Shown in pieces: positions 45,971 to 57,283 of a DNA stretch of 64,000 nt; position 1 is the first letter of the stretch; the number at the start of each line of letters is the position of its first letter. Position numbers and translations under genes: made by a program. The notes below the pieces were generated by a model. The model had not been told where the DNA came from. It saw only the letters and a list, made by a program, of their open reading frames with translations, and did not search any database. This DNA comes from Geosiphon pyriformis (lineage: Eukaryota; Glomeromycota; Glomeromycetes; Archaeosporales; Geosiphonaceae): assembly GCA_016748015.1 (NCBI GenBank), contig JAAOMT010000776.1, forward strand, positions 141,859 to 205,858, in the 5' to 3' direction.

Positions 45971-46550
45971 TATTATAATTGAAACTCATAGTTTTTATTA
46001 GTTATTACATATATTAATTACTAATATTATATAATTAACTATTATATTTTTAGATAGTAATTATTTACTTAATTAATAATTTGACTATTAACCTAATCAT
46101 TGACTTAATTAATAACCTGATTGTTGACTTAATTATTAATCTGGATAAAATTAAAAAAGTTTTTCTTTCTTGTCAATCCCTTGACCATGATGAGAGCAAA
46201 ATATGTACCAAAGTTATTACTATTCCCTTTTCCTCTTCCCTGTTTATTCCCTAGTTATTTCTTTGTACACATCTTTATTTGTTATAATAGAACCAGTAGA
46301 CTCATCTACTAGTGGTTTTGGATCTGGCTTGGCTGGTTTAAGAATCTGCCATAATACCAAAAAGAAGTGTGTAGAGAGTATCTACTCTCATGATGCATTG
46401 TTCAAAAAACCAAAAAAACCTGAGTTGGGTAGTATTGTGGTCAACTTTTCTACTGGTTTTATCAATTTAGAGAATATTATTGGCTTTGGCATCAAATCTG
46501 TAATGTCTTGAAAAAGTGACATTAGTAGCATTACAAGTAGTATTAGTAGT

Positions 46551-48220
46551 TTGTTAAATATTGAGAATATGAAAAACACAGTTATGAAAGAGACCAGTTA
46601 TGTTAATTTGGACAATTTGGTGGGTGACAAAATGATAGACAACACCACATCTAAGAAAACCTACACTTACATGTACATATTGGGGCACCCACTAGAAGTG
46701 TCAAAGTTTAATACTATAAGTAATAATGACAACATATTGAAACTTTTTTCTCTCAAATTTGCCAGCCCTAAGCAGTTATCTATTGATAAGTTATGTGTTT
46801 TTGAAATTAAGCACAACTTTGTGCTGGCTAAGTCTTTTGCATTGGATATTAATTTATTGGCTGTACTTGGCAAATATAATAAAGATAAATTACTTTTTGT
46901 TAAAAAAATTTTTTATTGTATTAATGGTTTTGGAAGAGCTTCAACTTCCAGGAATCATTAAATTTTCATTTATATTTGAATCTAGTCTGAATAAGACTAA
47001 GAAATTGGCAGTCTGTAAAAAATTTTTTGTTAATAATAATTTTAGAAAGATAAATAGCCAATTGGATCAAGAAGTGATCATCAAGAAGATCTCAATGGAT
47101 CTTCCCAAATTGGCTGTAAAGTCTGTTTTTTCTAAGTTTAAAAAGATTGCATCAATCAAGATGCAACTGATTGGTCTGTGGCAAAAAGCTTTAGTGAAAT
47201 TTGAATTATCTGAAATAGCTGATTTGGTTGCAGCTAAATGGTCTGTCTTTATGAAAAAAAATTCTGTTTATGTGGCAAAGGCCATTGATGATAAACAATT
47301 GTGAGTTTCCAGAGATCAACATCAGGCATTACTTTATACCCTTCCAGTTGGTACTATGGCTTATAATCTTTCTGATTTATTGAAATTATATGATGGAAAA
47401 ACTTGTTTATCCTAGCTCATATGTGCATAATAGATGTGCAATAGTGTGTTTTGCTAATGAAGCATTTAAATTGACTGCTATTAGTTTTAATCCGGTATTT
47501 AAGAGTGTGAATTTGCACTGGGCTGGTTTTTTGTTGGCCCATTGTGCTCATTGCAAACAGTTTGGTCATATCTCTATGGAGTGTTCATTGGATGGGAATT
47601 TTGGAGTTCATCATAAGCGGGTGGTATCTTCTTAGAATTAGGTACATTTAGCTAATATTTATAAAAGGAAGCAGGTTTCAGTTGCTCACCTGGTATCTTT
47701 TGGTGGAAAAACTTGGGCTCAAATTGCAGGTGGCTTTCTTTCTTGTGTGGTCTCATTAGTTTCTTCTAGTGCTGGTTTATTTGTAGATGCAAAACCTTTG
47801 ATAATGGCTTCCAACCCTTTTGATAATTCTAATTTGACTGGCCATATAGCTTCTTTGTAGTGCTTCATGGAGCTTTTTTTAGATCAAATTTCTGAGATTT
47901 TGAGAAAATTAAGCTTCGTGAAATTGGTGCCAATGTCATCTCTATCTTGTGTCCTCCCCTCTATTGTTGCCTCTTCTCTAGACTTGGCTTTGATTTTGGA
48001 TATGACTGTGGATAGCATGGTAATGCCTTCTTTTCCTTCTCTTTTAGTGGTTGAAAATACTACCTCTAAACTAAGTTTAAGCAGCTCAAAAGTTCTTACC
48101 ACTAAGATGGGTGGTTTGGAATTGAAAATGATGGCTTTGGAAATATTGGTCAGTTCAGTATTGGCGAGGTTGAACTCTTTATGTTCTAGTTTGGATTTGT
48201 TAGCTCCTCCTCCACCTTAA
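46551..48220 (+). pseudogene. LINE ORF1 with RRM-like domain and intact CCHC zinc knuckle
   Basis: In order: an N-terminal region (46551-46961) ending with AKSFALDINLLAVLGK, an RRM-like part with KKIASIKMQLIGLWQKALV (about 47.14-47.20 kb), a zinc knuckle CAHCKQFGHISMEC at 47543-47584 with all four ligands (C-X2-C-X4-H-X4-C), and a C-terminal Ser/Leu-rich, coiled-coil-like part (47867-48220) ending KMMALEILVSSVLARL then LAPPPP. Stops and frame changes occur at about 46.96, 47.30 and 47.63 kb. ORF1 proteins of this type are thought to bind LINE RNA. Confidence 0.75.
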
Positions 48221-51200
48221 TGATTGATTTAATTTGGAAAATTGCTATGTGCAATATCAGAAGAATGAACAATCCTGCAAAGCAGAGTGATATAATTTGT
48301 TGGCATAAAGAGATGAACAATTTGATTTCCATTGTTACTAAGATTAAATTAAAAAACAAGGTCTGTCCATAGATTATGAACAGATTTGATAATATCTGTG
48401 TCTTCATTTCTGGAGTGGATTCTGGTTACTTGGATTTTGGTGTTGCTATTATTATAGACATTTTTTTAGCTTATCATGTGTGCAAAGTCTCTGAGGTGCC
48501 TGGTCAAATTCTTTCTGTCAAGTTGCTTTTTAAGAACAAACTTTCATTGTCAATTTTGGGGCTGTATGCTGGTGCTTCTTTAGTAGTTTGGTTTTCTCAA
48601 GCTGGTGACATCAATTCACTTATTACAAAGACCGTAAACAAGTCTTCTTTCATTATTCTTGGTGGTAACTTCAATGAGGATGAATCTCATAAATGTGCCA
48701 GTTTCAGAAAATGCTTTGATTTGGATCTGGTTAACTCTTTGGCCAGAAGCTCACTTGCTAAGATACCTACATAGTGCAATTCTTATGGAATTGCTAAGAC
48801 AATTGATTATGTGTTTTTTTCCTCAAATTTAGTTAATACAATGGTAGATCACAATATGGCTAGTGTTGTGGATTATTTTGATATTGATTATGTAGCCATT
48901 TTTGTTTCTGTGAGTCTGAGTGGTTTGTTGGATGTTCAGCTGTTTTTGCTGTGCAAGCAAGCAAACAAAGATTATTGGAAGTTTAATGTTAAGAGTGTCA
49001 ATGAAAGGAAGTAGTGTGAATTTAGGAATGCAATAGCTGCTAATGCTGCTATGTTTTCAAGTGCATTTGTGGTGGCTAAAAGTCTTCACATCTGAATGCA
49101 ATATGAAATATTGTTCATAAAGTCATAGTTTTTTTAGCCAATGAGACATTTAAGAGAAAATAGTTCAAAAGATATGACAGTGTTTTTACCAAGGTGTCTT
49201 CTAAGTTTCATAAACTGAAATTGCTGGTGTTCAGGCTGGTGAAAGCTTCTCATTTGGTTTTGAGTGAGAATTTTGCTTCATTGCTGGATACATGAAACAG
49301 AATTAACTATAGTAGTGTGGCAGAAGTGAAGTCTCTTTTTCTTTTAGGTTCTACTTTTGATGCTATTTATTCTGGGTTGGCAAAAACAAAGAAGTTTTAC
49401 CATTTTTCCAAGTTGCTGAAATTCAAGCACACTGAAAAATCTCACATCAAACAGATCATTACCAGTAGAATGGAAAGTTTTGAATTGGATAAGAGTTATA
49501 TCATCAAAAGTGTGTTGGAACATCTTTTTCATAAGATGGTGTTGGATCATTTAGTTGTGAGTGATGAGTTGATTTTGGAGCCTGATTTGGTTAAGTCTAA
49601 AGTAGATGAGATTATGGAGAGTTAGACTAGAAAACATAGAGTGGTGTCCAATATCTCTGATGATTGGACTCACTAATATCAGCCTTTAGATCATGTTTTT
49701 GATGGTGCATTTTCTGGTGTAATGTGTCCAATTGGTTCTAATGAATTGTTTGCTGTGATTTCAAATCTGCCTGATGGAAAAGCAGCCAGTTTTTTTGGCA
49801 TCTCTAATGAGTTGTGGAAACATTGTGATAATTCAGTCTTGGATATGCTTTTTGTGCTCTTGAATCTGTGTCTGACTCGTGAATTAGTATCTGGACCTTA
49901 GAGGGAAGCTTGGATTTCAATAATTTCTAAGCCATATGAATGAGAAGGTGTTCTAACAAATATCTGTTCTATTGCTTTGATCAAAACAGCTTGTAAAGTT
50001 TTTTCCAAAATTCTTTTAGATAAGATTTCTTCAGTTTGTAGTACTTATAATGTTTTATATGAGAACAATTTCTCTGTTTTAAAAGATATGATAATACAAT
50101 TGCCTATTTTTGCCATCAGCTCAGTGGTTGAAGATGTCTTGAAAAAAAACCGTGAACTGTGACTGGTTTTACAAGACATGTGTAAGGCCTATGACTTTGT
50201 TGGTTGGAAGCATCTTAGAAGGAGTTTGGTTAGAATCAAGATGTGTAACAAGTTTATTAGATTTTTTGGTAGTATTTACAATAGTTGTGTCAACAAAGTA
50301 ATGACAAATTTCGGTTTAACTGATAGGTATTGTGTTCATGATGGTTTGGACTAAGAGAAAGTTTTCTCATCTCTTTTTTGGCACATATTTTATGATTTGC
50401 TTCTATGTAAAGTCAAAAGGCAGAAGAGTGTGTATGGTTACAGATTGAACTCTTATTATGTTTCCAAGTCTGGCCAGGCAGAATCTCAGACCAGGATAAC
50501 ATTATTTTTTGCTGCTGGTGCTTTTGTCAATAATACAATTTGAATTGGTAGTAACCAGGCTGTTATACAATACATCCTCAATATTACTAGTGAATTCTTT
50601 AGGTTTAATGATATTTTCATAAATAATAACAAAACTGTGGCCATCCCCATTAACTGCTAGGTTTCAAATCCTTATCTGACTCTCAGTGGCTCACCTATTT
50701 TTGTTGTCAATAAGAAGAAATTTCATCATTATTTGGGTATTTTTTTGTCTTCTAATGGTTTGTTAAAATTTAGCTTAGCTAAGATGCATTCAGATGTTCG
50801 GTTTTTTGTTAATCTTGTTCTAAGGAAAGTGATCTCAGATAAACAGTTTGCATATTTGGTGTTAGCGGTCTTTTTTCCTATTATCAATTACAGGACTCAA
50901 TTCAGTTTTGTTCTTATTGGCATTTGTAGTAAATGGGATACTATGATTTACAAGAGCTTGAAGTCTAGGTCTGGTTTTCCACATGATTTCTCCACTGATG
51001 CAATCCATCATCTTTCTTTGTATGATTTGAAAACTTTTAAACAAACTCAGGCTGAGAGCAAATCAGCTTCTCTTGTTTTCTTTGCAAATTTATTGGGTAT
51101 TTTGGGTAGGTTGTTTTCTTACAGGGCTCACAATCTTCAGGTTCTTAGCTGGTGTTTTTACCACTCTCTACAATTTCTGGCTTGTGTTAGAGTCAACCTC

Positions 51201-52900
51201 TCAGACAATTTTTTGGCTGGTATGGTCCACATTTTTTTTGGATGTGATTTGTCCTGAGTAGTTCTCTGGCCAATATATTTCATTTTCGGAGTGATACTTC
51301 TATGTCTTTTGTTCTTGGTGAGCCTAATTATTTTAAGTATGTCTCTTCTCTTCGGCATTATGGGGTCGCTTTCGTGGACCAGCTGCATGACAAGCATGAT
51401 GCTGTTTTCAGTTGGACTACTTTCAAGTGGTAAAAGCAATTGGACTTTTGTAGTTCTATTCCTATTTGGTTTAAGCTTTTTGTTCATTTTTTTAGTGGTG
51501 AGATCTCTTCTTCTGCTTGTTTCCTGCCTTTGAATGTCTCTTTTGATATTCTTCGGTTTTATGATTTTGGTGTCATCTGTAACAGTTTGTTACATGTTAA
51601 TGCTGCTCATTTTTTTGTATACACAGATGGATCTCTGAGTGGTCTAGGAACTTCTGATGTGATGACTGGTGCTGCTGTTTTTTTTGAAGACATTAATTTA
51701 GGTCTGGGTGTTGGTGTCTCTGGTTTGGTCTCTTCTATAATGGTGGAGTTGCAGGCCATTGCTCTGGCTCTTGAGTGTATTCTTTCTTCCTGTTCTGTCA
51801 ACTTGTTTTTGGACAGCCAGGCTGCTCTGGATGCATGCAAATCAGAGTCTGTGTTGGCTCATCTGGATTTTAGAAATCAGTATTGGGTTGAGTGTTACCA
51901 TATTACTAATGTTATTTGTCACAAGAATTTGAATGTTAATTGGATTAAAGTTAAGGATCACTCTGGTGTCTTCAGCAATGAGCATGCTGATGCTTTTGCT
52001 AGGGCTGCTGCTTTCTCTAATAGGCACTTACCTTACATGGTCAGTGAATATTTTCTTTAAAATGATGGCATGGCAGTTTCTGGTAATTCTTGGCATTTTG
52101 TTCATAATATTTTCTGATCTATTTATCATGTGTGTTGAAAGGTTGGTTCTGGTTCCTGTGTCTTAATGGACAGCTTGTGTGCTAATATTAATTGGTCCAG
52201 ATCTTTGTTGGTGTGGCATTCTGATTCTTACTTGGCTGCTGGTTTTACTAGTACACACACTGCCAGTCTTTGTTCATATTTTATAAAGGCATTGCATCAT
52301 TGTCTTCCTGTTATAGTATGTAAGTGACTTTATAATAAGTGTTATCCCAGTGTGATGTGTTTGTTCTGTGGAGATGTTGAGATCTCGGATCATGTTTTTT
52401 CTTGTCTTTTTGACACTGCTAATCATGCTCAGTTGATAGAAGTTCATGCATTTACTTGGAAGACATGCTTTGGTTTATCTCACTCTTTTTCTTGTGTCTT
52501 ATAGTTGTTGCATACTTGTGTTTCTGATTTGGTTGTTGGTACAGCTCTGTTTAAAGGCTTTGTTTTTGACAATTGGTATCATGAATCTGTTTTAGTCTTT
52601 AAGGATCCTAAAATTGCAGCTCAGAATATTGTATCCTTTGTGTGCAAATTTTGTCTCACTTTCCAGGATAATATTTGGCTGGTGCATGTCAAACACCAGG
52701 TTATTATGGAAAAAAGTGGCTTGATCTCACAGAATGGTTCTGTTTCTGTCTCAGTTTTTGGTTTTTCAGTAGTGCTTTCGGCTGGTGTGATTAAATTATT
52801 AGGTGTTGCTGATACATTTGGTATTAGTTTTGGATTTCATAAGTCTTGTCCATTTTTCTCAGATATTGAAAACATGGTCTTTGTTTATATAAGTGTCTAG
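48221..52900 (+). pseudogene. LINE ORF2: APE-type endonuclease, RT, RNase H, C-terminal zinc finger
   Basis: Endonuclease: GLYAGASLVVWF and SSFIILGGNFNED (48.54-48.68 kb; the usual GGDFN has Asn for Asp) and DYFDIDYVAIFVSV (48.87 kb). RT: KPYE-, SSVVEDVLKK, QDMCKAYDFVGW (50.1-50.2 kb) and the catalytic FVDD now FVNN at 50523-50534. RNase H (51440-52060) keeps the acidic residues in VYTDGSLSGLG, VELQAIALALE, LDSQAALDA and NEHADAFA. A C-terminal finger CLFCGDVEISDHVFSC lies at 52358-52405. The end at 52898 follows FGISFGFHKSCPFF. Several in-frame stops (Trp and Gln codons) interrupt it. A live copy would carry out target-primed reverse transcription. Confidence 0.85.
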
Positions 52901-54324
52901 TGTTGTCTTGATTGGCTTAAGTGGTTGGTCACATATAGCAAATACATGATTCGCACCTAGTTTAGATCATTAAAGTAATGTATAGTACTAGGCCACATTT
53001 GGACTTCACTTATTAAATATATATAAAAAAATTAATCTGATTATTGACTTAGTCATTAACCTGATTGTTAATTACTTTTAATAGCTATATAAGTGATGAG
53101 TCTTTTAGCTGTAAAAAATATTAATGTAGTAATTAATGTAATAAATAATTTAAAATAAATAAAATAACAACTATTATATTAATTCTTCTCATATTGCTTA
53201 TTTTCCTTTTCTTATTTTTAAGTATCTGAACATTTTAGGATAAAAAATTACTTGTTGGCATTTACTTATCCTTTTTTTGACTTATATAATTGTAGTATTT
53301 GAAGATTATTGAATAAAATATGATTAAAAAATACATTTAATATCTGATATCAAATTTTAAAAACACTAATATAAGGCATAGAATTATACTAGTGTGTTAT
53401 TATTTGTTAATAATATAAACTATTTCTTTATCTTCAAATTTTTCAGTTATTTTTTTCAAAAAATAGTAACTGAAATATTTTATGAAATTGATCTTGTACA
53501 TTAAATTCATATTTATTCAATTTGTTTTTTAAAGTTGAATTCTTTTTGATTAATTCTATTATTCTACAATTTTGTTTTTTTTTGTTATCTGTTAACTTGT
53601 TATTCCAACTCATAAAATTATAAAACATTTTTCTTAAGTATTGGTAACTTAGTTTTGGAATATTACTTAGACAGAAACAATGTTTATAATAATAAATTTT
53701 TTAATCAGTGGTAAAAATAGTATAAGCAAATTTAGCAGTTTTTTCTTGTTCTTTTTTATTTTCTTTATTATCACTTTTTTTATTATTTGATTTATCAGAT
53801 TGTTTTTTTTTTAAGCTTTACTTGGATACCAGAAAAGTTGTTTAATAACAACACTTAATTATAATGGGCTTCTTATTATATCTGATAGTTAATTTACATA
53901 GTTTATAATTAAGTAAGACTTTGGTTTTTTTAAGCCATTTATTATCAATAATAATAGTGTATTCTTTGGCTTTAGATACTTCTATGTCAGTTTCAATATT
54001 AATGCCATTAATGTAAACAAAAATAGCTTTAATAATACTCAAATCTTTTTTTTATCTTTATGTATATTAGTTATTAGTTAAGTGAAAAGTTCATCAATTT
54101 TTTTATTAATTGCTTCAAAAAAATGTTTGGCAATAATACTAATAGATAATTTACTGTTCAAAATTAAATCAATAAAATAACTAGCTATTTGGGCTTTATA
54201 AATTAGAAAGATAATATTACTATTATTAACAAATTCAGCTTAATAAAGATATTTATTGGTTTTTGGTATCTTTTTTTTGGAATTAATAATTTATAAAAAT
54301 CTTTTCTAAATTGTGAATGAGTTA

Positions 54325-55614
54325 TAGTGTGAGACAAAAAAAATTGAACACAAAAAATTAATTATTGTGTTTTAATTAATGGACCAAATTTTACAAAAAA
54401 TATATTATTAGAAAGATAAAAAACATATTATTTTATTAAAAAAATTAATAGAATATTAATATGATATTCTTTTCTTTTTATTTGCAATTACCATCTCACA
54501 ATGCTGTTTTATTAATTCTACTAATCTGATAAGAGTAGATCTGGAAATCATCTATCACTCTTTTTCCATAAACTGTATTAACTTGTCATAATTTTTGAGC
54601 ATTTGCTTTTCTATCTTATTCTTAACAATAGCCCACAAGTTTTCAATAGAGTTCAAGTCAGGTGAATTGGCAGACCAGTCAAGAACATTATTAATATTGG
54701 CAGTTATAAAGACTTGAGAAACTTTGCTTTTGTGTTTTGGATTATTGTTTTGCTGAAACTGCCACTTATGCCCAAGCATTTTTCTAATTTCAGGCAGGTG
54801 AGTATAAAGAATTTCTATGTAAAAATGACTATCTATTATTCCAGTAAAACAAAATAAATTTGTCTTTCCTCTTTTATAGAAACCACTCCAAGTAAAGACT
54901 TTTGTTTGATTTCTTGGAATGGCATGAGTGGGCCATAAACCTTTATATCAATGCTCTAGTGTGTTCTGGAATAAACAAAAGGCTGTTTTATCTGTAAAAA
55001 CAGTTTGGTCCCAATTGTTATTTAAGTGTTGATAAGCCCATTCCAAATGCTTCTTTTTATATTTATTAATAAGCATTGAGATGACCCAAGAAAGATCTTT
55101 TTTGTAACCAAAAAATGCTAAATGCCTCTCAATTGTTCTATAGGATACTTTTACATTTATTTTTAACAACTTTGTTGTCAAAGTTCTCGTTAAAATTGAG
55201 GAATCCTGTTTGATGTATAATTGTAATACTTGCAAAGCAATTCTTTTAATCTTTCTTGGCTGACCATTTTCATTTATATGCTCTACCACTCCAGTTTTTT
55301 CGAGTTTTTTAAGAATATTGTAAATAGTAGAATGTGGTATATTTGTTTGCTTCTGTATTTCTACTACAATTCATATTTCTTGGTTCCAAAAATACAATAC
55401 TGTTTGTTGTTGCATTTTTTGCTTGGATGTTGCTATTTTTGCATGAAAATTAAAAAAAAAATCAATAAAATACACAAAAAAAACATATAAGCTAATAGCC
55501 ACTTACTTTCACATTTATTTCCAACTAATCTTGTTACAATCTAACCAAAATTAATTAAATTAAATCAAATCTTGTAAGATGCATTTTTTTGTTTAATTTT
55601 TTTGTTTCAGACTG
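54325..55614 (-). mobile_element. Tc1/mariner DNA transposon, 1290 bp
   Basis: Ends are inverted: left TAGTGTGAGACAAAAAAA, right (reverse complement) CAGTCTGAAACAAAAAAA, 15 of 18 identical, flanked by TA at 54323-54324 and 55615-55616. The B-like sequence is continuous across it when one TA is removed (compare 36.93-36.96 kb), which confirms the borders. It carries one transposase gene. Confidence 0.9.
54555..55415 (-). pseudogene. Tc1-like transposase, two in-frame stops, catalytic Asp changed
   Basis: One frame of 287 codons from the ATG at 55413-55415 to the TGA at 54555-54557. It is broken only by TGA at 55371-55373 and 54948-54950, both likely from TGG. An N-terminal helix-turn-helix region (PHSTIYNILKKLEKTG; then a second at SYRTIERHLAFFGYKKD) precedes the catalytic domain: first Asp in VFTDKTAF (codon 54990-54992), second Asp now Asn in QQNNNPKHKS (codon 54747-54749), Glu in SPDLNSIENLW. 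Such transposases cut and paste at TA. With Asn at the second site and two stops this copy is inactive, but it is the best preserved gene after the host gene. Confidence 0.85.
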
Positions 55615-57283
55615 TATTAGCTGGCCAAAAGTAATATGAATTAAAGTTTCCATAAAATTTTTAACAACAGAATAGGATTCAAATTTTTGTTCAATTTTTA
55701 ATGGTTCTAACTTTGGAGAATTCTTAAAAACTTTGGCCTTTAGTGGTTTATTGTTATTAACAATGAAAGTTGAGGCTTTATTAGATTTTAAAATGAAATC
55801 AATCTTAGCTTTTTTTTCTTGTGAATTCAGAGGAGTTGATGGCTAGTTTATTTATATTATAGTCATTATCAATTAGATTAAAAGTGTAAAAAAAGTTTTC
55901 TTTTAATTGACTTGCATTTTAACCCTTTAGAAATGTGTTTACCAGTTTAAAAACTAATAAACAGTAACTTCAACTAAGAAATTTTTTCTAAAGAAATTAA
56001 TATTAGCATTATTAAATCTTTGATTGAAAGCATTGTTGTTACTAGTTTTGTTGTTTGATTATCATTATTTCTAAAAGCTGATGAAATTAAAAAAAAATTG
56101 TTGTAATCTTTGAAAAAATGTTCAGTTATTCTACAGTAATAACACACAAATGGACCATGATTTTGTTGTCTTTAATAAAAAAATTACAAAAAGATTGAAA
56201 GCTAATTTATCTTATGTTCTTTGGTCTTTTTTAGCCCTGAAAAATAATCTTATAATAAATATAATTATTAAGCTTATATAAAAAATAAAAGGCAATTAAA
56301 GAATGTATTTGGAATTAACATTTTTAGTTTTTGCTTCTGCTTCTACTCTGGCTCTTGGTTTTCAAATGGCTACTACTTTTTTTGCTGTTTAAACTCAAGA
56401 CTCCAATGAATAATTAATAGATAAATTTACAGCCAATCTTGTTTAGTTATTAAAACTATTAGCCCAAGCTATTAGAAAAACTCAGCAATCTTAAAGATCT
56501 AAACTTAAATCCCATTTTAATTAGCTCTAGTAAAGAAATAAATTTTTTGTTTTTTTGTCTAATTTTTTCTAAAATTTACTTATTTAATAAGTTTTTTTAT
56601 TATTTTAGCATATTTAATTACAATTTTACCAAAGCCTTGAGTTCTTTTTTCTAATTCTATGTATTATTTAGATATTAAAATTGGAATTTTGAATTTTTTT
56701 TCAAACTGGATAATAAAAAAAATGTTTTCTTTTTCAGCTTTTATTAATAGTTATTTAAAAATTTTTTAAAGAGCATTAGCATTAATTTTTTGTAAGAACC
56801 AAATAGCAAAAAAGTCTTGAAAATAGCCACTAATGATTTGGAACTTGTAATTAGCATCATATTAATTGACTGTAACTGTTTTTTCAAAATTGTTTAACCA
56901 TTTAATTAGATTTTATGTATTATTTCTAAATAGTAGTAGTAAAGTATTGTTTTTTACTTTAAAACAGTTTGTATTTTTTAAAAAGTGGCCAGGATGTTTG
57001 CTTATATAGAGTCAGCAGTTATTAGTTCAAGAATAGCTGTTTGTGTAAAATAGTCTGATTTACTTAAAAAAAGATCAAAAATAAGAACAGTTTGGTAATT
57101 TCTTTCTTTTGTTTCAAAAAAAGTTTTAGCTAACTGATAAGCAGCAATCTAAATGTGAATTTAATGATTTAGGTATTTAAAATTAAAGAGTTATTGTTCA
57201 AAAATTGTTGAATATAAGAGTTGATTAATGTTATTGTTTTTTTTAAGAGCTTTTTCAAAGTAAGTTTGATTAAAGAAATATGT

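Larger units (their letters stand above)
46144..53030 (+). mobile_element. Full-length LINE (two ORFs), 6.9 kb, in the 3' LTR of element B
   Basis: Bounded by perfect 9-bp duplications ATTAATCTG at 46135-46143 and 53031-53039 and ending in TATATATAAAAAAA. ORF1 lies at about 46.5-48.2 kb, ORF2 at 48.2-52.9 kb. Base composition is visibly richer in G than surrounding repeats, and reading frames are long, so it is one of the youngest insertions here. In-frame stops and Asp-to-Asn changes show it is no longer autonomous. The 3.3-9.3 kb LINE is a much older relative. Confidence 0.9.
21260..53616 (+). mobile_element. Ty3/Gypsy element B, about 7.4 kb, interrupted by six nested insertions
   Basis: B's own sequence is: 5' LTR in pieces (21260-21344, 23804-24111, 34792-35090), PBS at 35097, gag (35.2-36.5 kb), protease (37.1 kb), Cys-rich linker (37.6 kb), RT first part (to 38210), RT second part (40686-41247), RT end, RNase H and integrase (43630-45.4 kb), 3' LTR in pieces (45971-46143 and 53040-53616). 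Removing the insertions rejoins coding frames and LTR halves: RT motif ITERD at 38.2 kb continues as IYLLPKI at 40.7 kb, and FPKLS at 41.24 kb continues as KIVSLFNQLLKKN at 43.63 kb. Target duplications flank the insertions. B is therefore the oldest layer of this region and is inactive. Confidence 0.85.
45971..53616 (+). repeat. 3' LTR of element B, split by a LINE
   Basis: Pieces 45971-46143 and 53040-53616, about 750 bp together, match the 5' LTR. The break carries the LINE and its 9-bp duplication ATTAATCTG. Confidence 0.8.
53617..57283 (-). mobile_element. Inverted relic of a B-like Gypsy element (gag-protease), with a small plus-strand integrase scrap
   Basis: 53.62-53.71 kb matches the integrase C-terminal segment of B on the plus strand (CTTAAGTATTGGTAACTTAG). 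From 53.72 kb to 57283 the minus strand matches B from gag to protease: gag from about 57.25 kb, zinc knuckle CYYCRITEHF at about 56.12 kb, protease with LILNSKLSISIIAKHFF-type sequence at about 54.15 kb, and the open frame 53842-54042 (VSKAKEYTIIIDNKWLKK). The protease active-site Asp reads Asn here too. It is split by a Tc1 element and cut by the LTR of element E at 57284. Confidence 0.75.

Noticed and set aside
46203-46511. Possible independent host gene at the start of the LINE
   Set aside because: It lies inside the exact 9-bp target duplications of the LINE and belongs to its 5' region.
51291-51533. Hydrophobic, membrane-like plus-strand frame
   Set aside because: It overlaps LINE ORF2 in another frame; T-rich coding DNA gives Leu/Phe-rich alternative frames.
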